From NCBI GenBank assembly GCA_910589155.1, contig CAJURY010000004.1, positions 93,335 through 144,352 on the forward strand: a stretch of 51,018 nt of DNA. Reading direction: 5' to 3'. Every line of letters begins with the position of its first letter. The stretch's first letter is position 1. Shown here piece by piece: positions 1-9,531 of this stretch. The stretch comes from an uncultured Oscillospiraceae bacterium. GTDB taxonomy: Bacteria > Bacillota > Clostridia > Oscillospirales > Oscillospiraceae. Made by a program: the position numbers and the translations under genes. Under the pieces are notes generated by a model, which saw only the letters and a list, made by a program, of their open reading frames with translations, ran no database searches and was not told where the DNA came from.

Positions 1-296
1 TCCTTGTCGAGTGTCCCCCAAGGGGGTGTCAAATCAGCAACAGCGTAGGAAACGCATAGCCGGTGGACGCTTGCCCGCCTAGAGAGGGCGCGGGATTTTA
101 GGGCAGTCCTTGTCGAGTGCCCCCAAGGGGGTGTCAAATCAGCAACAGCGTAGGAAACGCATAGCCGAGGGACGCTTGCCCGCCAAAAAGGGGATTGTGA
201 CATTTGAAGCAGTCCTTGTCGAGTGTCCCCCAAGGGGGTGTCAAATCAGCAACAGCGTAGGAAACGCGCTGCCGGCGGACGCTTGTCCGCCTATTT
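1..296 (+). repeat. Three tandem copies of a 106-bp intergenic repeat
   Basis: Copies begin at 1, 107 and 213, an exact 106-bp period; the third runs to about 296 and touches the purL stop. Each copy has a conserved core of about 80 bp with internal inverted repeats (CCCCCAAGGGGG, GCGTAGGAAACGC and, in copy 3, GGCGGAC-AAGC-GTCCGCC) followed by a less conserved spacer. Diverged single copies occur at about 5374-5462, 16671-16743 (inverted), 31664-31722 and 42768-42840. The 62-aa ORF that crosses the array is not credible as a gene. The last hairpin could help end the purine transcript, but no U-tract follows it. Confidence 0.9.
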
Positions 297-3200
297 AAAA
301 TATTTTACAGCGGATTCGAACAGCTTCATGTCGAATTCCCCGGGCACGTTTTTGTAAAGCCCCGCGCCCTTGCGCTCGGAGTGCCCCATTTTGCCGAGGA
401 CTCTGCCGTCCGGGCTGGTGATACCCTCAATGGCGTATACAGAGCCGTTGGGATTAAAGCGCACGTCGCCGGTGGCTTCGTTTTTGAAGTCCACATACTG
501 GGTGGCAATCTGGCCGTTTTTCGCCAGCTTGGCCAGAAGCTTCTCATCCGCCAAAAACCGGCCTTCGCCGTGGGAAATGGGCACGGTGTATACCTGCCCT
601 ACCTCCACGCCGGACAGCCACGGGCTGAGGTTGGAGGCGATTCTTGTGCGCACCAGCCGGCTTTGATGGCGGCCGATGGCGTTGAAGGTCAAGGTGGGGC
701 TAGCTTCGTCCGCGTCCAGAATCTTGCCGTAGGGCACAAGACCCAGCTTGATGAGCGCCTGGAAGCCGTTGCAGACGCCCAGCATCAGGCCGTCTCTCTC
801 TTCCAGAAGTCTTGTGACTTCCTCTTTTACCGCCGCATTGCGGAAGAAGGCGGTGATGAACTTGCCGGAGCCGTCCGGCTCGTCGCCCCCGGAGAAGCCG
901 CCGGGGATAAAGACCATCTGGGCGGTTTTCAGTTCATTTGCAAATGCCTCCACACTTTTGCTCACAGCATCGGCGGTGAGATTGCGCACCACCATGATTT
1001 TCGCTTCCGCGCCGGCGTCTTCCATGGCCTTGGCGGAGTCGTATTCGCAGTTGGTGCCGGGGAACACGGGAATGAGCACCTTGGGCTTTGCGTGCTTCAC
1101 AGCGGGCGCGGACTTGCAGCCGACGGTATAGGAGAAGGTCTGCATAGGCGCGGTCTGGGTGGGAATGTTGCAGGGATACACCGGCTCCAGCTTGTCCTCA
1201 TACTGCTTTTGCAGGGCGGCAAGGGACAGCGCCTGTCCGCCGTAGGTAAAGCAGCCGTCCGTCGTGATTTCGCCCAGCAAAGTACCTACAGCTTCCTCCC
1301 CGGTCAGCTCCAGCACGAAGCCGCCGTAGGCGTAGCCGAAGAGTTCTTCCATGGAAAGGGCGCTTTCAAACCGGAAGCCGAAGCCGTTGCCGATGGCCAT
1401 TTTGAGAATGGCCTCCGCCGCGCCGCCGAGACCCGGCGTGTACGCCGCAACCGCCTTGCCGGAACGCAAAAGTTCCGTTACCTTCTGGAAGCAGTCCAGC
1501 AAAGATTCTGTCACAGGCAGACCGTTTTCGTCATATTGGGGCTTCAAAAGGCAGACCTTATGCCCCGCCGCCTTAAACTCTGGGGATGCGATTTCGCCGG
1601 TTTTCGCCGTTGTCACCGCAAAGGAAACCAGGGTGGGCGGCACGTTCAGTTCCTCAAAAGAGCCGGACATGGAGTCCTTGCCGCCGATGGCGGCTACGCC
1701 CAGAGCCTTTTGCGCCTCAAACGCGCCCAAAAGCGCGGCCAGAGGCTGCCCCCAGCGCTTGGGATCCTTCCCCACCCGCTGGAAGTACTCCTGGAAGGTG
1801 AGGTAAACGTCGGTAAAGTCCGCGCCGGTGGCAATGAGCTTGGTCACAGACTCCACCACCGCCAGATACGCCCCGTGATAGGGGCTTTTTTCAGAAAGGA
1901 AGGGGTTGTAGCCCCAGGACATCAAAGAGCAGTCCTCGGTGTGTCCTTTTTCCACAGAGACCTTTTGCACCATGGCCTGAATGGGGGTTTGCTGGTACTT
2001 GCCGCCGAAGGGCATGAGCACCGTGCCCGCGCCGATGGTGGAGTCGAACCGCTCGGAAAGCCCCCGCTTGGAGCAGATGTTGAGGTCGGAAGCCAGGGCG
2101 GTATAGTTTTCCGCGAAGCCGCCGGAAACCGGCTTTTGCCAGTTTTCCACAGGAGCCAGCTCCACGGTAATGTGCTTTTCCGCGCCGTTGGAATTGAGAA
2201 ATGCCCGGCTGATATTCACAATGGTGCTGCCCTTCCAGCGCATCACAAGTCTGGGCTGTTCAGTTACAGTAGCAACCACCGTTGCTTCCAGGTTTTCGGA
2301 GGCTGCCAGCTCCAGAAAACGCTGTACATCAGAAGCCGCAACCACTACCGCCATGCGCTCCTGAGACTCGGAAATGGCAAGCTCCGTGCCGTCCAAACCC
2401 TCGTACTTCTTGGGTACCTTGTTCAAATCGATTTCCAGACCGTCCGCCAGTTCGCCGATGGCTACGGATACGCCGCCCGCGCCAAAATCGTTGCACCGCT
2501 TAATCATCCGGGTGGCTTCGCCGTTGCGGAACAGACGCTGCAATTTGCGTTCTTCCGGTGCGTTGCCCTTTTGCACTTCCGCGCCGCAGTTTTCCAGAGA
2601 ATGGAGGTTGTGGCTCTTGGAAGAGCCGGTGGCGCCGCCGCAGCCGTCCCGCCCGGTGCGTCCGCCAAGCAAGATTACCTGGTCGCCCGGCTGGGGGCAT
2701 TCCCGGCGCACGTTGGCCTCCGGGACGGCGGCGATCACCGCGCCGATTTCCATACGCTTGGCGGCGTAGCCCGGATGGTAGATTTCGTCCACCATGCCGG
2801 TGGCAAGACCAATCTGGTTGCCATAGGAGGAATAGCCGGCGGCGGCGGTCGTCACCAGCTTTCGCTGGGGCAGTTTACCGGGGAGGGTTTCGGAAACGGG
2901 CTTCAAAGGATCCGCCGCGCCGGTGACGCGCATGGCGCCGTATACATACGCCCGGCTTGCCAAGGGGTCGCGGATGGCGCCGCCAATGCAGGTGGCCGCC
3001 CCGCCGAACGGCTCGATTTCCGTGGGATGGTTGTGGGTTTCGTTTTTGAAAAGCAGCAGCCAGGGCTGGGTTTCCCCGTCTACGGTTACGTCCATGTGGA
3101 CGGTGCAGGCGTTAATCTCCTCGCTTTCGTCCAGCTTGGAAAGCAGACCCTTGGCGCGCAGATATTTTGCCGCCAGGGTGCCGATGTCCATGAGGTTCAC

Positions 3201-3977
3201 GGGCTTGGTGCGACCCAGCTCCTTTCTGGTTTCCAGATAGTCGTTGTAGGCATTCTGGAGGAGGGGGTCCGCAAATTTTACCTCGTCGATGGTGGTAAGA
3301 AAGGTGGTATGGCGGCAGTGATCGGACCAGTAGGTGTCAATCATGCGGATTTCCGTAATGGTGGGGCAGCGACCTTCTTTGCGGAAGTAATCCTGGCAGA
3401 AGGCAATGTCGTCTGTGTCCATAGCAAGCCCCAGCTTTTCCACCAGGGCGGCAAGCCCTTCCTTGTCCAAGTCCAAAAAGCCCTCCACGGTGGCAACAGT
3501 CTCCGGCAGGGCATAGTTTGCCTCCAGGGTTTCCGGCTTTTCCAGGGCGGCTTCTCTGGCTTCCACCGGGTTAATCACGTACTTTTTGATGGCGGCGACG
3601 TCCTGCTCCGTGAGCTTGCCGTCCAGAATGTATACCTTGGCCGTGCGCACGGTGGGGCGCTCCTGCTGGGAAATGATCTGGATGCACTGGGCGGCGGAGT
3701 CCGCCCGCTGGTCGAACTGGCCAGGCAGGTACTCCACGGCGAAAATAGCGCCCTTCGCGTCCAGGGTTTCAAAAGCCGTATCTACCTGGGGCTCGGAAAA
3801 CACCGTGGGAATCGCCGCCCGGAACAGCTCTTCGGAAATGTTTTCCACATCGTAGCGGTTCACAATCCGAACGCTTTCCAGCCGGTTAATTTGCAGCAGC
3901 TCCCGGCACTCTGCCAAAAGGTCCGCCGCTTCTTTTGCCAGAGGCTTCTTTTTTTCTACATAAATTCGGTAAACCAT
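291..3977 (-). CDS. purL: Phosphoribosylformylglycinamidine synthase, large fused type
   Basis: It converts FGAR, glutamine and ATP to FGAM, the fourth step of purine synthesis, in the cytoplasm. At 1228 aa it is the single-chain clostridial form: an N-terminal PurS-like segment, two AIRS-type synthase halves (ETHNHPTEI near residue 310; GGKDSMSGS in the second half) and a C-terminal class I glutaminase with the nucleophile in GVCNGFQ (about C1069) and the His/Glu pair in SHGEGRF. The start is supported by GGAGG just upstream. It is the last gene of the operon, 22 bp after purD, and ends against the tandem repeats. Long plus-strand ORFs over this gene are shadows. Confidence 0.97.
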   Translation of the reverse strand: MVYRIYVEKKKPLAKEAADLLAECRELLQINRLESVRIVNRYDVENISEELFRAAIPTVFSEPQVDTAFETLDAKGAIFAVEYLPGQFDQRADSAAQCIQIISQQERPTVRTAKVYILDGKLTEQDVAAIKKYVINPVEAREAALEKPETLEANYALPETVATVEGFLDLDKEGLAALVEKLGLAMDTDDIAFCQDYFRKEGRCPTITEIRMIDTYWSDHCRHTTFLTTIDEVKFADPLLQNAYNDYLETRKELGRTKPVNLMDIGTLAAKYLRAKGLLSKLDESEEINACTVHMDVTVDGETQPWLLLFKNETHNHPTEIEPFGGAATCIGGAIRDPLASRAYVYGAMRVTGAADPLKPVSETLPGKLPQRKLVTTAAAGYSSYGNQIGLATGMVDEIYHPGYAAKRMEIGAVIAAVPEANVRRECPQPGDQVILLGGRTGRDGCGGATGSSKSHNLHSLENCGAEVQKGNAPEERKLQRLFRNGEATRMIKRCNDFGAGGVSVAIGELADGLEIDLNKVPKKYEGLDGTELAISESQERMAVVVAASDVQRFLELAASENLEATVVATVTEQPRLVMRWKGSTIVNISRAFLNSNGAEKHITVELAPVENWQKPVSGGFAENYTALASDLNICSKRGLSERFDSTIGAGTVLMPFGGKYQQTPIQAMVQKVSVEKGHTEDCSLMSWGYNPFLSEKSPYHGAYLAVVESVTKLIATGADFTDVYLTFQEYFQRVGKDPKRWGQPLAALLGAFEAQKALGVAAIGGKDSMSGSFEELNVPPTLVSFAVTTAKTGEIASPEFKAAGHKVCLLKPQYDENGLPVTESLLDCFQKVTELLRSGKAVAAYTPGLGGAAEAILKMAIGNGFGFRFESALSMEELFGYAYGGFVLELTGEEAVGTLLGEITTDGCFTYGGQALSLAALQKQYEDKLEPVYPCNIPTQTAPMQTFSYTVGCKSAPAVKHAKPKVLIPVFPGTNCEYDSAKAMEDAGAEAKIMVVRNLTADAVSKSVEAFANELKTAQMVFIPGGFSGGDEPDGSGKFITAFFRNAAVKEEVTRLLEERDGLMLGVCNGFQALIKLGLVPYGKILDADEASPTLTFNAIGRHQSRLVRTRIASNLSPWLSGVEVGQVYTVPISHGEGRFLADEKLLAKLAKNGQIATQYVDFKNEATGDVRFNPNGSVYAIEGITSPDGRVLGKMGHSERKGAGLYKNVPGEFDMKLFESAVKYFK

Positions 3978-3999
3978 ACAGTTTCCTCCATGATTTCTT

Positions 4000-5265
4000 T
4001 CAGTTCAGCGCTTGTAGCGCCCGGCTGCCGATGTCGCTTCTGCGGTAGGCGTTGGCAAATGCCACGCCGTCGGACAATCGGTAGGCTTCCTTGATGGCGG
4101 CGGGCAAGTCCTCCGCCACGGCGGTGGTGCCCACGACACGGCCGCCGGCGGTGAGAAGCTGCCCGTTTTCCAGCTTCGCTCCCGCCACAAAGGTCGCCTT
4201 TTCCGCTTCCTCCGTCATGACAAGGGGGAAGCCCTTTTCATAGTGCAAAGGATAACCTGCGGAAGCCTTTACCACGCAGCAGGCGTGCTTGTCGGCAAAG
4301 ACCACGTCCGTTTCCGCCAGCGTGCCCTTGGTGGTTGCTTGCATTATCGTCAATAGATCGCTTACAAGCAGCGGCAGCACCACCTGGGTTTCCGGGTCGC
4401 CGAAGCGGCAGTTGTATTCAATGACCTTGGGACCGTTTTTCGTCAGCATCAGACCGAAGTACAGGCAGCCGGTAAAGGGTCTGCCCTCTTTTTCCATGGC
4501 GCGGACGGTGGGCAGGAAGATTTCTTCCATGCACCGCTGGGCGATTTCCGGGGTGTAGTAGGGATTGGGGGCGATTGTGCCCATGCCGCCGGTGTTAAGA
4601 CCCGTGTCGTTGTCACCCGCCCGCTTGTGATCCATGGAAGAAACCATGGGCTTCACGGTTTTGCCGTCGGTAAAGGCCAGAACGGAGACCTCCGGCCCTT
4701 CCAGAAATTCTTCAATCACCACCGTCGCGCCGCTTTTGCCGAATTTTGCATTAGCCATCATATCAATGGCGGCTTCTCTGGCCTCCTGCCTGGTTTGGGC
4801 GATAATCACGCCTTTGCCCAGAGCCAGACCGTCCGCTTTGATGACTGTGGGCATGGGGGCGGTTTCCAGATAGGCAAGCGCCTTGTCCAGCTCGGTGAAA
4901 ATTTCATAGCTGGCTGTGGGAATGCCGTATTTTTTCATCAGCTCCTTGGCGAAGGCCTTGCTGCCCTCAATCATCGCGGCGTTTGCCTTGGGGCCGAAGC
5001 AGGGCACGCCGATTTCGTTCAGCCTGTCCACGCAGCCCAAAACCAAGGGGTCGTCCGGGGCGACCACGGCGTAGTCCACCTGATTTTCCCGGGCGAATTT
5101 GACGATACCATCCAAATCCGTCGCGCCGATGGGGACGCAGGTTGCGTCCTTGGCGATGCCGCCGTTGCCCGGCAGGGCGAAAATTTCGGTGACTTCCGGG
5201 TTTTCTTTTAATTTTTTAATGATGGCGTGCTCTCTGCCGCCACCGCCAACAACCAACAGTTTCAT
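4000..5265 (-). CDS. purD: Phosphoribosylamine-glycine ligase (GAR synthetase)
   Basis: It joins phosphoribosylamine and glycine with ATP to make GAR, the second purine step. The 421-aa protein has the usual PurD order: N-terminal glycine-rich segment (LVVGGGGREHAI), ATP-grasp core (KADGLALGKGV near 145-155, EEFLEGPEVS) and the metal/ATP segment YNCRFGDPETQ near residue 285. Length is normal for the family. A GGAGG-type site precedes the ATG. It is separated from the upstream AICAR transformylase by about 200 bp of repeat DNA, so read-through across that gap is inferred rather than shown. Confidence 0.97.
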   Translation of the reverse strand: MKLLVVGGGGREHAIIKKLKENPEVTEIFALPGNGGIAKDATCVPIGATDLDGIVKFARENQVDYAVVAPDDPLVLGCVDRLNEIGVPCFGPKANAAMIEGSKAFAKELMKKYGIPTASYEIFTELDKALAYLETAPMPTVIKADGLALGKGVIIAQTRQEAREAAIDMMANAKFGKSGATVVIEEFLEGPEVSVLAFTDGKTVKPMVSSMDHKRAGDNDTGLNTGGMGTIAPNPYYTPEIAQRCMEEIFLPTVRAMEKEGRPFTGCLYFGLMLTKNGPKVIEYNCRFGDPETQVVLPLLVSDLLTIMQATTKGTLAETDVVFADKHACCVVKASAGYPLHYEKGFPLVMTEEAEKATFVAGAKLENGQLLTAGGRVVGTTAVAEDLPAAIKEAYRLSDGVAFANAYRRSDIGSRALQALN

Positions 5266-5464
5266 TGTTGCCTCCTTGTGGGCATTTTTCTCTTTCTATG
5301 ATATGAGCCCCTTGCCGTAGGGGCGCACACGGTGGCAGCGCCCCTACGACAGCATTGTAACTACCTGCATTCCAGGGCAGTTGCTGCCGAGCGCCCCCCC
5401 AAAGGCGTGTCAAGTTTGCATCAGGGGTCGTAACGCGTTGCCAGCGGACGCTGCCCACCCACGC
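5266..5464. repeat. Repeat-filled gap inside the purine operon
   Basis: About 200 bp between purD and the AICAR transformylase gene, with no gene. It holds an inverted repeat GTAGGGGCG...CGCCCCTAC at 5317-5347, a variant of the dispersed palindrome family, followed by a diverged copy of the 106-bp repeat at about 5374-5462. The hairpin could weaken expression of the distal genes purD and purL, but no T-run makes it a clear terminator. Confidence 0.75.
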
Positions 5465-6649
5465 TTAGTGGTGGAACAGGCGCATCCCGGTGAAGGCCAT
5501 GACCATGTCGTTTTCGTCGCAGCAATCAATCACCAGATCGTCCCGAATGGAGCCGCCGGGCTGGGCGATATAGCGCACGCCGGAGGCCTTCGCCCGGAGA
5601 ATATTGTCCGCAAAGGGGAAAAACGCGTCGGAACCCAGAGACACACCCGCGCGGGTGGACAAAAACGCCTTTTTATCCTCGGCTGTGAGGGGAGCGGGCT
5701 GCTCCGTGAAATATTTCTGCCAGATGCCCTCGGCACAAACGTTCTCTTCGTTGCCGTTGATATAGCCGTCAATGACGTTGTCCCGCTCCGGGCGACCCAA
5801 AGTGGGCTTGAAGGGCAGGTTTAAGGTCTTGGGATGCTGGCGCAGGAACCAGGTGTCCGCCTTGGAGCCTGCCAGACGGGTGCAGTGAATCCGGGACTGC
5901 TGCCCTGCGCCAACGCCGATGGCCTGCCCGTCGAAGGCGAAGCACACAGAGTTGGACTGGGTATACTTGAGGGTAATCAGCGCCACAATGAGGTCGCGCC
6001 GGGCATTTTCCGGCAATTCCTTGTTCTTGGTGACGAGATTCGCGAGAAGTTCGTTGTTGATTTTAAAATCGTTGCGCCCTTGCTGGAAGGTCACGCCGTA
6101 AACCATCTTGGTTTCCTGCTGGGCGGGGACGTAATTGGGGTCGATTTTTACGACATTATAGTTGCCCTTGCGCTTTTTCTTCAAAATTTCCAGAGCCTCC
6201 GGGCTGTAGTCCGGGGCAATTACGCCGTCGGATACTTCTCTTGCAATCAAAGTGGCGGTAAGCGCGTCGCAGCAGTCGGACAGCGCCACCCAGTCGCCGA
6301 AAGAGCACATCCGGTCGGTGCCTCTGGCTCTGGCGTAGGCGCAGGCCAGGGGGGACTCGTCCAAGCCTTCCACATCGTCTACAAAGCAGGCCTTTTTAAG
6401 GTCGGCGGGAAGCTTCAGCCCCACGGCGGCGGAGGTGGGGGAAACGTGCTTAAAGGAGGTCACGGCGCAAAGGCCGGTGGCTTCCTTCAGCTCCTTTACA
6501 AGCTGGTAGGAGTTCAGCGCGTCCAGAAAATTGATGTAGCCGGGGCGGCCGTTCAGGATTTCCAGAGGCAGTTCGGAGCCGTCCGCCATATAAATTTTCG
6601 CGGGCTTCTGATTGGGATTGCAGCCGTATTTCAGTTCAAATTCTTTCAT
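5465..6649 (-). CDS. AICAR transformylase, stand-alone (PurH C-terminal domain only)
   Basis: It transfers the formyl group of 10-formyl-THF to AICAR to make FAICAR. At 394 aa it lacks the N-terminal MGS-like IMP cyclohydrolase domain of bifunctional PurH (about 510-530 aa). The transformylase is recognised by SFKHVSPTSAAVG (about 64-76), with the expected Lys-His pair, and by segments such as SNSVCFAFDGQAIGVGAGQQSR. The missing cyclohydrolase is supplied two genes upstream by a PurO-type protein. Its ribosome site lies in the end of purB, which it follows by 3 bp, suggesting translational coupling. Confidence 0.95.
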   Translation of the reverse strand: MKEFELKYGCNPNQKPAKIYMADGSELPLEILNGRPGYINFLDALNSYQLVKELKEATGLCAVTSFKHVSPTSAAVGLKLPADLKKACFVDDVEGLDESPLACAYARARGTDRMCSFGDWVALSDCCDALTATLIAREVSDGVIAPDYSPEALEILKKKRKGNYNVVKIDPNYVPAQQETKMVYGVTFQQGRNDFKINNELLANLVTKNKELPENARRDLIVALITLKYTQSNSVCFAFDGQAIGVGAGQQSRIHCTRLAGSKADTWFLRQHPKTLNLPFKPTLGRPERDNVIDGYINGNEENVCAEGIWQKYFTEQPAPLTAEDKKAFLSTRAGVSLGSDAFFPFADNILRAKASGVRYIAQPGGSIRDDLVIDCCDENDMVMAFTGMRLFHH

Positions 6650-6652
6650 ATT

Positions 6653-8089
6653 TTACACCTTCAGTTCCGCGGTGAGTTCTTCCCCGCAGTATTTTTCTAT
6701 GAGGGGGGTGGCGACCTCCGCCAAAAACGCGTCCACCTGACTGGGACAGCGGCCGATAAAGGCGGCGGGGTTCAGCATTTGTTCGATTTCCGCCCGGTTC
6801 AGGGGGAACATGGGGTCGGCGGCAATACGCTCGATGAGATCGTTCTGCCCACCCTCCAGCTTCACCTTGGCGGCTGCCGCGTGGGAATGCACCCGCAAAG
6901 CTTCATGCAGCTCCTGCCGGTTGCCCCCGCGCTTCACGGATTCCATCATGATGTTTTCCGTAGCCATAAAGGGGAGCTTTTCCATGACACGGCGGTTCAC
7001 GACCTTTTCATAAACCACCAGTCCGGCGGAAACGTTCATATAAATATTCAAAATCGCATCCACCGCCAAAAATGCCTCGGCAACGGCAATGCGCTTGTTG
7101 GCGGAATCGTCCAGGGTTCGCTCGAACCACTGGGTGCCGGCGGTCATGCCGGGGTTTACGCTGTCCGCAATCACGTACCGCGCCAGAGCGCAGATGCGCT
7201 CGGAGCGCATAGGATTGCGCTTGTAGGGCATGGCGGAGGAACCGATCTGGTTTTTCTCAAAGGGTTCTTCCATTTCCTCAAAGGACTGCAAAATGCGCAA
7301 ATCGTTGGCAAATTTCATGGCGCTCTGGGCAAAGCCGGAAAGAACCCCCAGGAAATAGCCGTCCACCTTCCGGGAATACGTCTGCCCGGACACGGGAACC
7401 ACCCCGTCGAAGCCCATTTCGTCGGCAATCAGCCGCTCCATTTCCAAAATTTTGCTTTCGTCCCCGCCGAACAGTTCCATAAAGGAAGCCTGGGTGCCGG
7501 TGGTGCCCTTGGAGCCCAAAAGCAGCAGCCGGGAAAGCTGGTATTCCATGTTTTCCATGTCCTGCGCCAGCTCGTACATCCACAAGGTGGCGCGCTTGCC
7601 CACGGTTGTGAGCTGGGCGGGCTGCAAATGGGTGTAGCCCAGACAGGGCAGAGACTTGTATTTTTCCGCGAAGGCGGCGAGATTTTTCAGAACCTGCCCC
7701 GCCTTTTTGAGGATCAGACGGGAAGCCTCCCGCAAAATCACCACGTCGGTGTTGTCGCCGACATAGCAGGAGGTGGCGCCCAGATGGATGATACCCGCCG
7801 CCTTGGGGCAAAGCTGCCCGTAGGCGTAAACATGGCTCATGACGTCGTGACGCACCAGACGCTCCCGTTCCTCGGCCACGTCGTAGTTAATATCGTCCTT
7901 GTGGGCTTCCAGCTCGTCGATCTGCTCCTGGGTTACGTCCAGACCAAGCTGCTTTTCCGCCTTGGCCAGGGCGATCCACAGCCGCCGCCAGGTGCGGAAT
8001 TTGAAGTTTTCAGAGAAAATATGCTGCATTTCGGCGCTTGCGTACCGGGTAGACAGAGGGGAAACATAGCTGTCGTGATTTCGTTCCAT
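6653..8089 (-). CDS. purB: Adenylosuccinate lyase
   Basis: It catalyses two fumarate-releasing steps: SAICAR to AICAR in IMP synthesis and adenylosuccinate to AMP. The 478-aa protein belongs to the fumarase/aspartase superfamily; the signature loop GSSAMPYKRNPMRSE is near residue 285, and the TSCYVGDNTD and GYTHLQPAQ segments are present. GAGGAG lies 7-8 bases before the ATG. It sits between the PurO-like gene and the AICAR transformylase gene, matching its product in the pathway. Confidence 0.97.
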   Translation of the reverse strand: MERNHDSYVSPLSTRYASAEMQHIFSENFKFRTWRRLWIALAKAEKQLGLDVTQEQIDELEAHKDDINYDVAEERERLVRHDVMSHVYAYGQLCPKAAGIIHLGATSCYVGDNTDVVILREASRLILKKAGQVLKNLAAFAEKYKSLPCLGYTHLQPAQLTTVGKRATLWMYELAQDMENMEYQLSRLLLLGSKGTTGTQASFMELFGGDESKILEMERLIADEMGFDGVVPVSGQTYSRKVDGYFLGVLSGFAQSAMKFANDLRILQSFEEMEEPFEKNQIGSSAMPYKRNPMRSERICALARYVIADSVNPGMTAGTQWFERTLDDSANKRIAVAEAFLAVDAILNIYMNVSAGLVVYEKVVNRRVMEKLPFMATENIMMESVKRGGNRQELHEALRVHSHAAAAKVKLEGGQNDLIERIAADPMFPLNRAEIEQMLNPAAFIGRCPSQVDAFLAEVATPLIEKYCGEELTAELKV

Positions 8090-8163
8090 AATTACGCTCC
8101 TCGCTGTATGTTATCGCGTTGTAAAAATTTGCGGGGCATATTACGCCCCGCCCTGCAAGGCAA

Positions 8164-8877
8164 TCAGGCCTCGTGCTTATTGACGATGCGGGTTTCCGTT
8201 TCGCCGGTTTCCAGGTTCACAAAGGCGGTATACAAAGAAACCTTGTTGTCCTCGTTGAGGCTTTCCCAGACCATCTGGGTAAATTCGTCCAGATTGCCGG
8301 CAACCGCCACGGCTCTGGGCTCGCCCACAAAAGAGGGCAGAGGATTGCCGTCGGATTCGTAGGTGTGGATAAAATGACCTTGGCCTGCCTTGGGCGCGTC
8401 GTAGGTAAAGTAATTGCGCACGCAGCAGGCAGGATCGCCGTCCAGAGACTTTAAAATGGACAGCATATAGCTGCCGGAAGGATACAGCACGCCGGAAATT
8501 CTGGGAGTGTAGTTGGGGCCGTCCGGCTCAAATTCCCGGGTGTTCAGGGCTTCCACATAGCTTTCGCCCTCCACCATGAAATCCCGAATGGTGTCGGTTT
8601 GGTCGCCGTTGGTAACAATCAGGGTCTTGCCCTCCTCGTCGGCAGCCACCCGGACGGGATGGTAAATAATCAAGGAAGGATCGGTCATTTTGGAGGGGTC
8701 AAAGGCCTCCGTGCGGATGCCGTCCTCGGTGGCGGCGAAAATCCGGTTCCGGCTGTTTTCGCTGCGCCCCATGATGAAATAGGCCACAACGCCAAATTGA
8801 TCGTCCTGAGAGCGCCCCAGCACGATGCCCCGCCCGGGGTAGGAATTACTTTTTAAAAGCATGGACAAATCTTTCAT
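8164..8877 (-). CDS. purO: IMP cyclohydrolase, PurO-type
   Basis: It is predicted to close the ring of FAICAR to IMP, the last step of de novo purine synthesis. The 237-aa protein shows the PurO-family N-terminus (NSYPGRGIVLGRS) and the segments YFIMGRSENSRNR, TNGDQTD and EPDGPNYTPRISG; it has no similarity to the PurH N-terminal domain. PurO was first described in archaea and homologues are known in some Clostridia. Its place between purN and purB, beside a transformylase lacking the cyclohydrolase, strongly supports the role. GGAGG precedes the ATG. Confidence 0.9.
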   Translation of the reverse strand: MKDLSMLLKSNSYPGRGIVLGRSQDDQFGVVAYFIMGRSENSRNRIFAATEDGIRTEAFDPSKMTDPSLIIYHPVRVAADEEGKTLIVTNGDQTDTIRDFMVEGESYVEALNTREFEPDGPNYTPRISGVLYPSGSYMLSILKSLDGDPACCVRNYFTYDAPKAGQGHFIHTYESDGNPLPSFVGEPRAVAVAGNLDEFTQMVWESLNEDNKVSLYTAFVNLETGETETRIVNKHEA

Positions 8878-8892
8878 CTAATATTCCTCCAT

Positions 8893-9531
8893 TTATTCTT
8901 CTGTAATATGCACCACGCGGCCGTGTACCCGGAGTCTTCCCCGGCAAAACAGCGCCGCCGCTTGGGGCAAAATCTGCCACTCTGCCTGCTCCATAACGCG
9001 CCGTTGCAATGTTTCGGGGGTATCTCCCTCCAAAACCGGCACGGCCTTTTGCATGACGATGGGGCCGCCGTCGCATTCCTCGCTTACAAAATGCACCGTC
9101 GCCCCGGAAACCTTCACCCCATAGGAAAGAGCGGCTTCATGAACGTGGAGTCCAAAGTAGCCCGCGCCGCAGAAGCTGGGAATGAGCGCCGGGTGGACGT
9201 TTAAAATGGCGTTGGGGAAGGCTTTTACCATTTCCTCCGTGAGGATGGTCATAAAGCCCGCCAGAATCACCAGGTCGATTTTCTGCCCCTGCAAAAATTC
9301 CGTCAGGGCAATGGTATACGCCTTGCTGGAAGGGTAGTCCTTTCGCGCCATGACGTAAGCTGGAACCCCGGCCTGTTTCGCCCGCTCCAGGGCGTATACC
9401 CCGGGGGCGGAGGCAACCACCGCCGCGATTTTCCCCGGCTGCAGGTCTCCTCTGGCTTCCGCGTCCAAAAGCGCCTGCAAATTGGTGCCGCCGCCGGAAA
9501 CCAGCACGGCAATCCGCTTTTCGCCGCTCAT
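8893..9531 (-). CDS. purN: Phosphoribosylglycinamide formyltransferase
   Basis: The folate-dependent GAR transformylase makes FGAR from GAR and 10-formyl-THF. The 212-aa product has the N-terminal phosphate-binding loop VLVSGGGTNLQ, the catalytic Asn and His in LNVHPALIPSF (about N110 and H112) and the catalytic Asp in DGGPIVMQ. Its ATG overlaps the purM stop by 4 bp (ATGA), so the two are probably coupled. The length and motifs are normal for PurN. Confidence 0.96.
   Translation of the reverse strand: MSGEKRIAVLVSGGGTNLQALLDAEARGDLQPGKIAAVVASAPGVYALERAKQAGVPAYVMARKDYPSSKAYTIALTEFLQGQKIDLVILAGFMTILTEEMVKAFPNAILNVHPALIPSFCGAGYFGLHVHEAALSYGVKVSGATVHFVSEECDGGPIVMQKAVPVLEGDTPETLQRRVMEQAEWQILPQAAALFCRGRLRVHGRVVHITEE

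Noticed and set aside
110..298. 62-codon frame across the tandem repeat
   Set aside because: It reads through repeat units with no ribosome site; the repeats are better explained as non-coding.
381..4094. 1237-codon open frame on the plus strand
   Set aside because: It is the antisense shadow of purL and the end of purD. The protein is rich in His, Gly and Arg without any domain, and purL has all expected motifs.
5834..8362. 842-codon open frame on the plus strand
   Set aside because: Antisense shadow of the AICAR transformylase, purB and purO-like genes; low-complexity translation and no ribosome site.
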